From NCBI GenBank assembly GCA_003545125.1, contig DQCI01000303.1, positions 2,808-13,286 of the forward strand: a stretch of DNA of 10,479 nt, in the 5' to 3' direction. The notes below the pieces were generated by a model. That model had not been told where the DNA came from. It worked only from the letters and a program-made list of their open reading frames with translations, and did not search any database. Every line of letters starts with the position of its first letter. Within the stretch, counting starts at the first letter, position 1. Shown one piece after another: positions 1-5,264 of this stretch. Made by a program: the position numbers and the translations under genes. Origin of the DNA: Paracoccaceae bacterium. GTDB taxonomy: Bacteria > Pseudomonadota > Alphaproteobacteria > Rhodobacterales > Rhodobacteraceae.

Positions 1-291
1 TTCCAGTTCCTGCTGCTCGACTGGCCGGCAGAAAAGGTGCGGGCGATGGTCGACAGAGCGGGAGCGCGTGGTGTCGAGCTCAAGTGGTTCGGCGGTGCGG
101 AGCCGACCGGGTTCACGTCGCGCTACGATAGTTGGCGCTATGCGCCGTCAGACCGCATGCCGCAGACCGACCGGGTGCTGGCGGGGCTGATCGATCTGCG
201 CCTGCCCTTGACCTTTTCGCTGGAGGATTGTGCTCTGATCGCCCGGATCATCAAGGCCGAGGTGGCGGCGGTGTTCCAGGCCGGCTTCTGA
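1..291 (+). CDS. Probable DegT/DnrJ/EryC1/StrS-type aminotransferase, C-terminal fragment
   Basis: The reading frame is open from the first base and stops with TGA at 289-291, so only about the last 96 residues are visible and the start lies outside the window. The tail has the layout of PLP-dependent sugar aminotransferases of the DegT/DnrJ/EryC1/StrS family: a FGG segment, then a stretch with Y-DSWRY, then PQTDR followed by a DLRLPLTFSLED segment and a final helix. Family members usually close with a 'P-T-...-LP-...-s-ED' pattern of this kind. These enzymes transfer an amino group to a keto-sugar nucleotide or related ketone in the cytoplasm. The PLP lysine is upstream of the window, so activity cannot be judged. 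It converges on the small minus-strand gene at 458-640 and is not part of the glycosyltransferase operon. Family assignment rests on the C-terminal pattern only. Confidence 0.65.
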   Translation, partial: FQFLLLDWPAEKVRAMVDRAGARGVELKWFGGAEPTGFTSRYDSWRYAPSDRMPQTDRVLAGLIDLRLPLTFSLEDCALIARIIKAEVAAVFQAGF

Positions 292-407
292 AGCGGCGGC
301 AGGTCCCAACCTGAGGTCCGAACCCGTTGGCCGGAGGGTGCAGAGCTGGCCCGGTCTCGGATGGCGATTGCGGTCGGGTGATGGACGCGCCGGTCAGGCT
401 GGGCGCC

Positions 408-427
408 AAGCGGGTTCGAACCCGCTT
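408..427. repeat. Perfect 20-bp palindrome
   Basis: The sequence AAGCGGGTTCGAACCCGCTT reads the same on both strands. It lies in the convergent gap between the plus-strand aminotransferase end (291) and the stop of the minus-strand small gene (458), four bases from a second palindrome. The position suggests a role in transcription termination or an mRNA 3' end, but there is no clear T-run. Its core resembles a tRNA T-arm, but no other tRNA arm can be built around it. Confidence 0.6.
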
Positions 428-431
428 ACGC

Positions 432-451
432 AAGGCGTTTTGAAACGCCTT
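432..451. terminator. Possible bidirectional terminator hairpin
   Basis: The arms AAGGCGTTT and AAACGCCTT are perfectly complementary with a 2-nt centre. The hairpin sits 7 nt beyond the stop of the minus-strand small gene and about 140 nt beyond the stop of the plus-strand aminotransferase, between two converging genes. On the plus strand the right arm ends in CTTTCC, only weakly T-rich; on the minus strand no T-run follows. Termination is inferred from position and structure. Confidence 0.35.
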
Positions 452-457
452 TCCGCG

Positions 458-640
458 CTAACGGATGGTTTCGAACAACATGTCATCGACGATTTCGCGT
501 ACGGCCCAGTCGGGGTCGTGCGGCGGATCGTTCCAGTCGGGCGCGGGCGGCACCGAGCAGCCAATGGTCCGGGGCGGGCGCTGCGCTTGTGTGGCGAGGG
601 CGTGCTGGATCGTGCGGTGCAGGTCTGTGGACGGGGTCAT
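458..640 (-). CDS. Small hypothetical protein (60 aa)
   Basis: A 60-residue protein starting at ATG 640-638 and ending with TAG at 458. I do not recognise the family. It is probably a real gene because GAGG lies 5 nt before the start codon, the third codon positions are GC-rich, and the composition is protein-like: a helical N-terminus (TDLHRTIQHALA), a proline-rich centre (PPAPDWNDPPHDPDW), and an amphipathic acidic C-terminal helix (AVREIVDDMLFETIR). There is no signal peptide, membrane segment or paired cysteine (one Cys, at residue 28). It is soluble and cytoplasmic by appearance. It lies downstream of ppsA on the same strand but beyond a strong hairpin terminator, so it is likely transcribed separately. 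Other overlapping frames here are also open, as is common in high-GC DNA, which lowers certainty. Confidence 0.6.
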   Translation of the reverse strand: MTPSTDLHRTIQHALATQAQRPPRTIGCSVPPAPDWNDPPHDPDWAVREIVDDMLFETIR

Positions 641-680
641 GGCAGCCTCGGTGGCTCTGTTGGGTGGCTCCGGGTTCCCT

Positions 681-708
681 CACATAGTGCACCATCGGCA
701 TTAACCAA
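681..708 (-). promoter_or_regulatory. Weak candidate promoter for the small gene
   Basis: On the minus strand a TTGGTT hexamer (708-703) and TATGTG (686-681) are separated by 16 nt. They sit between the ppsA terminator and the small gene and would give a leader of roughly 35 nt. Matches to the sigma-70 consensus are partial (about half of each hexamer), so this is only a suggestion. Confidence 0.2.
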
Positions 709-724
709 GGCTGAACGCGCGCGG

Positions 725-759
725 GAGAAAGACCGGGGCGCTTGCGGCGCGCCCCGGTC
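725..759 (-). terminator. Rho-independent terminator of ppsA
   Basis: Arms of 11 bp, GACCGGGGCGC (731-741) and GCGCCCCGGTC (749-759), pair perfectly around a 7-nt loop. Read on the minus strand the hairpin begins 46 nt after the ppsA stop codon and is followed by TTTCTCC. The stem is strong but the T-run is short. Its place directly after ppsA and before the next minus-strand gene supports termination of ppsA transcripts. Confidence 0.7.
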
Positions 760-804
760 CGTTGTCGATGTGTCACAGCGCGTGCGCGCCGACACCCAAG
801 CCTG

Positions 805-3207
805 TCAGGCCTTCTTCGCTTTCTCGGCGATCGCCACGTTTTCCTTCACGTCGAGGAAGCTGTCGGGCGTGACCGAGATCGTGTCGATGCCGGCTTCGAC
901 CAGGAACTGGGCGAAGGTCGGATCGTTCGACGGGGCCTGGCCGCAAAGACCGACATAGGAGTTGGTCTTGTGGGCCTTCTCGATGACCGTGGAAATCATC
1001 CACTTCACCGCTTCGTTCGATTCCTCGAACAGATCCGCGAGCCCGCCCGAGTCCCGGTCGACCCCAAGGGTCAGCTGGGTGAGGTCGTTCGACCCGATCG
1101 AGAAGCCGTCGAACCGGTCGGCGAACTGCTCGGCGAGGATGACGTTGGCCGGGATCTCGCACATCACGTAGATGTCGAGGCCGTCCTTGCCACGCTCGAG
1201 CCCGTACTCCTTCATCACCTCGATCACCTTGTCGGCCTCGTCGAGCGAGCGGCAGAACGGGATCATGATGGTGACGTTGTCGAACCCCATATCCTCGCGC
1301 AGCCGCTTGATCGCCTTGCATTCGAGGCCGAAGGCTTCCTTGTACTCGGGCGAGTAGTAACGCGAGGCGCCGCGGTAGCCGATCATCGGGTTTTCTTCGA
1401 CCGGCTCGAACTGACGCCCGCCGACGAGGCCGGCATATTCGTTGGTCTTGAAGTCCGACATGCGCACGATGACCTTCTCGGGGTACACCAGTGCGGCGAT
1501 CCGGCTGAGGCCGCGCGCGAGGGTCTCGATGAAGAACTCGCCCTTGTCGTCGTAGCCCTTGGTCAGCTCTTCGATGAACTCGCGGTCTTTCTTCTTCTTC
1601 ACTTCGTCGAAGCGCAGGAGCGCCAGCGGGTGGGCGACGATCGAGTTGTCGATCACGAATTCCATCCGCGCGAGGCCGACACCGTCGACCGGCAGCCGCC
1701 ACCAGCGCGCCGCGGTGGTCGGGTTGGCGAGGTTGAGCATGATCTTGGTGTCGGTCTCCGGCACGTGCGTGAGATCGAGCTCTTCCACCTCGTACTCGGC
1801 GAAGCCCTCGTAGATCAGGCCGGCGTCGCCCTTCGAGCAGTCCACGGTCACGTCCTGCAGGTGGTGCAGCACATGGGTGGCGTCGCCGCAGCCGACGATC
1901 GCCGGCACGCCAAGCTCGCGGCTGATGATCGCGGCGTGGCTGGTGCGCCCGCCGGAGTCGGTGATGATCGCCCGGGCCTTTTTCATGATCGGCACCCAGT
2001 CGGGGTCGGTCATCGTGGTCACCAGGATCGAGCCGTCGACGAACTTGTCGATGTCCTTGACGTCTTCGATCAGCGAAATCGTACCGGTGGCGACGGCGCC
2101 GCCGACCGAGATGCCGCGCAGGATCTCCTTGCCATGGTTCTTGACGGCATAACGCTTCATCGCGCCCGACTGGGCCCGGCTCTGCACGGTCTCGGGCCGC
2201 GCCTGGACGATGTAGATACCGCCGTTGACGCCGTCACGCGCCCATTCCATGTCCATCGGAATGCCGTAGTGCTCTTCGATGGTCTTGGCGTAGCGGGCCA
2301 GTTCGAGGATCTCCTCGTCCGACAGCACCCAGCTTTCCTTCTCCTTCTTCGAGGTCGGCACGTTCTTGGTCATGTCGTCGTCGTTCTCGGCGTAGATCAT
2401 CTTGATCTCTTTGGCGCCGAGGCGTTTTTCGATGATCGGCTTGAGGGCCTTGTTGTCGAGGAACGGCTTGTAGACCTGGTATTCGTCGGGCGTGACCGCG
2501 CCCTGCACCACGTTTTCGCCGAGGCCCCAGGCCGCGTTGATGAGGATCGATTTCGGGAAGCCGGTTTCGGTGTCGATCGAGAACATCACGCCCGAGCCGC
2601 CGATGTCGGAGCGCACCATCAGCTGCACGCCGATCGAGAGCGCCACGTCGAGGTGGTCGAAGCCCTGGACGTTGCGGTAGGAGATCGCCCGGTCGGTGAA
2701 CAGCGAGGCGTAGCAGAGCCGGCAGGTTTCCAGCAGTTGCTTTTCGCCGGTCACGTTGAGGTAGGTTTCCTGCTGACCGGCGAAAGAGGCGTCGGGCAGG
2801 TCTTCGGCGGTGGCCGACGAGCGCACGGCAACGTCGACGTTCTCCCGGCCGGCGCGCTTGGAGAGCTCATGGTAGGCTTCGACAATCGCGTCGCGGGTCG
2901 CTTCGGGGAATTCACCGTGAATGACCGCGTCGCGGACCGTCTTGCCGGCGACGGCGAGGGTGATTTTGCCGGCGTCCAGCTTTTCCATCGCCTGCTTGAT
3001 GGTGTCGCCGAGATTGTTGAATGTCACGTAGTTGCGGAATGCGTCCGATGTCGTCGCGTAGCCGCCGGGAACCTTGACTCCGAGAGGCTCGAGCTGAGAC
3101 ACCATTTCACCGAGCGACGAGTTCTTACCACCGACTTCGGCCACGTCTTCGCGCCGGAGATCTTCAAACCAGATCAGTTGGCGGAAGGATGCGGTTTCTT
3201 GGGCCAT
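805..3207 (-). CDS. ppsA: Phosphoenolpyruvate synthase (pyruvate, water dikinase)
   Basis: Cytoplasmic enzyme that converts pyruvate, ATP and water to PEP, AMP and phosphate (EC 2.7.9.2), feeding gluconeogenesis from three-carbon substrates. The 800-residue length fits PpsA rather than pyruvate phosphate dikinase (about 880). Domains in order: N-terminal ATP-grasp/nucleotide-binding domain (about 17-340, with EVGGKNSSLGEM at 24-35 and AVRSSATAEDLP at 127-138), the swivelling phosphohistidine domain (about 380-455) with GGRTSHAAI and the phosphorylated histidine at 424, and the PEP/pyruvate TIM barrel (about 485-790) ending in GLCGQAPS with catalytic Cys755. The CGQAPS form is characteristic of PEP synthase; the dikinase has a different CGEHGG-type motif. 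The start is well set: AAGGAG lies 7 nt before ATG. An intact, monocistronic-looking gene with its own terminator at 725-759 and an FNR-type box 58-71 nt upstream of the start codon. Confidence 0.96.
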   Translation of the reverse strand: MAQETASFRQLIWFEDLRREDVAEVGGKNSSLGEMVSQLEPLGVKVPGGYATTSDAFRNYVTFNNLGDTIKQAMEKLDAGKITLAVAGKTVRDAVIHGEFPEATRDAIVEAYHELSKRAGRENVDVAVRSSATAEDLPDASFAGQQETYLNVTGEKQLLETCRLCYASLFTDRAISYRNVQGFDHLDVALSIGVQLMVRSDIGGSGVMFSIDTETGFPKSILINAAWGLGENVVQGAVTPDEYQVYKPFLDNKALKPIIEKRLGAKEIKMIYAENDDDMTKNVPTSKKEKESWVLSDEEILELARYAKTIEEHYGIPMDMEWARDGVNGGIYIVQARPETVQSRAQSGAMKRYAVKNHGKEILRGISVGGAVATGTISLIEDVKDIDKFVDGSILVTTMTDPDWVPIMKKARAIITDSGGRTSHAAIISRELGVPAIVGCGDATHVLHHLQDVTVDCSKGDAGLIYEGFAEYEVEELDLTHVPETDTKIMLNLANPTTAARWWRLPVDGVGLARMEFVIDNSIVAHPLALLRFDEVKKKKDREFIEELTKGYDDKGEFFIETLARGLSRIAALVYPEKVIVRMSDFKTNEYAGLVGGRQFEPVEENPMIGYRGASRYYSPEYKEAFGLECKAIKRLREDMGFDNVTIMIPFCRSLDEADKVIEVMKEYGLERGKDGLDIYVMCEIPANVILAEQFADRFDGFSIGSNDLTQLTLGVDRDSGGLADLFEESNEAVKWMISTVIEKAHKTNSYVGLCGQAPSNDPTFAQFLVEAGIDTISVTPDSFLDVKENVAIAEKAKKA

Positions 3208-3244
3208 GAGTTATCTCCTTTTCAAGCTTCGCCCCGGCTCTAAG

Positions 3245-3265
3245 ACGTTTCGGTGCGTGAAACGT
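3245..3265 (-). promoter_or_regulatory. Hairpin in the ppsA promoter/leader
   Basis: Seven-base arms ACGTTTC (3245-3251) and GAAACGT (3259-3265) flank GGTGCGT. The dyad abuts the FNR-type box on the ppsA-proximal side and lies about 38 nt upstream of the start codon. It could be an operator for a second regulator. If transcription starts further upstream it would form an mRNA hairpin. The TGAAACGTT half resembles the LacI-family (Cra-like) half-site, but no specific regulator can be named. Confidence 0.4.
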
Positions 3266-3308
3266 TGATCCGCATCAATGGTAGCGTTAACGGGCTCATT
3301 TCACGCAC
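3253..3308. repeat. 10-bp inverted repeat flanking the FNR-type box
   Basis: GTGCGTGAAA at 3253-3262 and its exact reverse complement TTTCACGCAC at 3299-3308 are separated by 36 nt that include the FNR-type box (3265-3278) and an 8-bp palindrome CGTTAACG (3285-3292). The proximal arm overlaps the hairpin at 3245-3265. Arms of ten exact bases spaced about four helical turns apart could be two operators for one dimeric or looping regulator of ppsA. Confidence 0.5.
3265..3278. promoter_or_regulatory. FNR/FnrL-type operator upstream of ppsA
   Basis: TTGATCCGCATCAA is a perfect match to the FNR/FixK-family consensus TTGAT-N4-ATCAA, recognised in alphaproteobacteria by FnrL, FixK and related Crp/Fnr proteins. 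Its centre is about 64 nt upstream of the ppsA ATG. If it acts as a class II activator site (centre at -41.5), transcription would begin near 3230 and the -10 hexamer would fall on TAGAGC (3242-3237, minus strand), a weak but usable match. Placement closer to the core promoter would instead mean repression. The match is seen directly; which protein binds and the sign of control are inferred. Confidence 0.75.
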
Positions 3309-3440
3309 GAAAAACTCGGCATCGCGCTTCAAGTAAATGAAAATATTAGAAAAAGTTCGTGTGCCAAGGCATACCGATTTTCCTGGTCGGTGGCGCTAAC
3401 GGCCGGGTTGGCGGGGAAACCGGCGCCGGTGGGGCGGGGC
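3309..3440. other. Distal ppsA upstream region and 3' flank of the glycan operon
   Basis: This stretch separates the operon's last stop codon (3441) from the ppsA control elements. It holds an A+T-rich island at about 3330-3360, unusual against the GC-rich background, and a 12-bp palindrome ACCGGCGCCGGT at 3419-3430 shortly after the operon stop. I found no convincing hairpin plus T-run, so the operon's terminator is not identified and read-through towards ppsA is possible. Confidence 0.35.
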
Positions 3441-4478
3441 TCAGGAGACCGGGGGCGGCCTGGTGAAGGCGTGAAGCCTGCGGGCGTCGTCGGGGGCGAC
3501 GACTCGGGCCGGCGGCGCGAGCAGGAGGCGGCCGAACAAAGCCCGGTTTTCCTCCGCTTCCATCAGGTCCGCAAACCGCGCTTCGCGCCAGTCCACGGCC
3601 TGCCGGTGGAGGATCGCGAGCGCCGGGTCGGCTTTGAGCCGCGCGAGGTGCGGCGCGGCGTGCGGGGCGCAGGCACGGATGGTCGTGTCCTCGACCTGGC
3701 ACCAGTTGCGTTCGGTCCAGTAGTCGAGCCCGAGCGCATGGTCGGAATGCACCGCCCGGCCCCGGTCGCGCTTGACGATGTAACTCTCCATCGCCCCCAA
3801 CGGGTAGTGGTTGAGTTGGGCGAGCCCGTAGTTCGGGCGGCCGAACTGCGAGAAGGTGCCTTGCGTCCTGACCCTTGCCTCCAGTTCGCGGCCGTGGCTG
3901 TCGTACCAGCGCATCTGCGCGGCCTTTTGCGTCACCGGTGAGCGGGGACGGTGGACGCCGAGTTTCCGGTAGGCGCCGGTATTGCGGTAGAGCGTCTTGA
4001 ACATGAACGCCCGCCACGGCCAGGGCATCACCTCCGGCGCGGCGCGGGTGAAGGTTTCCGTGATGGGGGTATCGGCATAATCGCGCACCCCGCAATTGCC
4101 GAAGACCCGCCAGGTAAGGGTGATCGCGTCGGCGGCCGGCAGGGCGGCGATCAACGCGGCGAGGGTGTGGTCGCCGACATGGATGTTGACGAATTCGTCG
4201 ATGTCGAGCGCCATCAGCCAGTCAGCCTGTTTCACCGCCGGGTGGGCATCGGCCCGTTTCAGCGCGGTGAACTGGATCCCGCCCTCATGCGGCCCCGGGT
4301 TCGGCAGATGGTGCAGCTCGCCCAAGGCGTCGAGCCGGTCGAGCATCGCGTCGGTGCCGTCGTCGCAGTCGTTCGACAGCACCACGATGTCGGTGAAGCC
4401 CAGCCCGAGGTGGTGGGCAAGCCATTCGATCAGGAAAGCGCCTTCGTTGCGCACGGTGAGAACCGCGGTCGCGCGCAT
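3441..4478 (-). CDS. Family 2 glycosyltransferase (last gene of the operon)
   Basis: A 345-residue cytoplasmic glycosyltransferase of the GT-A fold (Glyco_tranf_2_4-like). It begins TAVLTVRNEGAFLIEWLAHH, the usual first strand and helix; SNDCDDGTD follows at 35-43 and the metal- and nucleotide-binding DID motif at 92-94 inside LDIDEFVNIH. A LNHY motif followed by SYIVK and RGRA marks the family's second half, and the C-terminal region (YWTERN, then DTTI, then LHRQAVDW) is shared with the other two glycosyltransferases of the operon. A longer frame is open to 4592, but ATG at 4478 is chosen because it overlaps the FkbM stop as TGATG, has AAGGA 6 nt upstream, and places the canonical strand at the N-terminus. 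Sugar donor and acceptor cannot be read from the sequence. No signal peptide or membrane segment. Confidence 0.88.
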   Translation of the reverse strand: MRATAVLTVRNEGAFLIEWLAHHLGLGFTDIVVLSNDCDDGTDAMLDRLDALGELHHLPNPGPHEGGIQFTALKRADAHPAVKQADWLMALDIDEFVNIHVGDHTLAALIAALPAADAITLTWRVFGNCGVRDYADTPITETFTRAAPEVMPWPWRAFMFKTLYRNTGAYRKLGVHRPRSPVTQKAAQMRWYDSHGRELEARVRTQGTFSQFGRPNYGLAQLNHYPLGAMESYIVKRDRGRAVHSDHALGLDYWTERNWCQVEDTTIRACAPHAAPHLARLKADPALAILHRQAVDWREARFADLMEAEENRALFGRLLLAPPARVVAPDDARRLHAFTRPPPVS

Positions 4479-5239
4479 CACCAGTCCTTCAGGAAGGTGA
4501 CGACCTTCTTGTTCGAGGTTTTCGGATAGAACGTGAGCCCGGCCGCGTGGAAGGCGTCGAACACGGCCTGCACACCTTTCTGGCCGATCCATTGCGGATG
4601 CAGCTCCACCACGGCGACCCGGACGCTGGTGAGATCGGCCAGCGGCAGGAGCTCGGCCTCGGCGCCCTCGATGTCGCAGACCAGCGCGGTGGGGCGGATC
4701 TCGGCCATGACCTGGCCGATGCCCAGCACCGGAACCGCATGGGTGGCAACCACCGGGCTGGTCATGCCCTCGGGGGTCTCGATCAGCGACGAGGCGGCGA
4801 AGTTTTCACGCTCGTAGAAGGTCGCCGTGCCGTCTTCGGCCCCGAGGAGGGCGTTGGTCAGCGTCACCTTTCCGTCCACGCCATTGGTTTCGTGGACCCG
4901 GCGGATATAGGGGATGATGGTGGGGTTGGCCTCGAATGTGTGCACGGTGCGCGCCTTGCAGCTTTTGGCCATCAGCGTCGACATGAAGCCGATGCCGGCG
5001 CCAAGCTCCATCGCCACGTCATCCGGCCCCACCAGCGCGCGCACCGCATCGGCCTCGCGGCGCTCGTAGTCGTTGGTGCGCAGCAACCGGCGGGTTTTGC
5101 GGATGATGAACTTCGGGTCGTTCGGAAACAGCAGGCCGCGCGCGCGCAACAAACGCGGAGCCGCACCCGGCGCGTCGCGCGCATCGGACCCAGGCGCGCC
5201 GGATACTGTCTCGAAGCTCACGTCGCCGTCGCTGGTCAT
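4478..5239 (-). CDS. FkbM-family SAM-dependent methyltransferase
   Basis: A 253-residue class I methyltransferase, probably methylating a hydroxyl on a sugar of the glycan made by its neighbours. The SAM-binding motif I is AMELGAGIGFMS (76-87), the acidic residue after strand 2 lies in TFEAN (101-105), and the FkbM-type motif LVCDIEGAEAELL spans 186-198 followed by VVELHP (210-215). The first 30 residues are rich in Gly, Ala, Asp and Ser and look disordered. ATG at 5239 is chosen over the upstream in-frame start at 5353 because AAGGGAG lies 6 nt before it and the longer version would run well into the preceding gene with a low-quality Arg/Pro/Trp-rich leader. It follows the fusion gene by 25 nt and ends in a TGATG overlap with the next glycosyltransferase. 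FkbM proteins methylate diverse substrates, so the target is an inference from context. Confidence 0.87.
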   Translation of the reverse strand: MTSDGDVSFETVSGAPGSDARDAPGAAPRLLRARGLLFPNDPKFIIRKTRRLLRTNDYERREADAVRALVGPDDVAMELGAGIGFMSTLMAKSCKARTVHTFEANPTIIPYIRRVHETNGVDGKVTLTNALLGAEDGTATFYERENFAASSLIETPEGMTSPVVATHAVPVLGIGQVMAEIRPTALVCDIEGAEAELLPLADLTSVRVAVVELHPQWIGQKGVQAVFDAFHAAGLTFYPKTSNKKVVTFLKDW

Positions 5240-5264
5240 CGCCTGCTCCCTTCCGCTTTCCCGG

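Noticed and set aside
401..430. tRNA-like T-arm GGGTTCGAACCC
   Set aside because: The loop is one base short of a true T-arm, and no acceptor, D or anticodon arm can be formed in the flanking sequence. It is better explained as the centre of a 20-bp palindrome.
742..3243. An 833-residue open frame on the plus strand opposite ppsA
   Set aside because: It is His/Asp/Arg/Val-rich mirror sequence of the well-recognised ppsA gene, has no ribosome binding site and no domain motif. Long antisense frames are expected in high-GC genes.
4479..4592. N-terminal extension of the last glycosyltransferase
   Set aside because: The in-frame start at 4592 would add 38 Arg-rich residues overlapping the FkbM coding region. 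The ATG at 4478 has a Shine-Dalgarno and a TGATG coupling.
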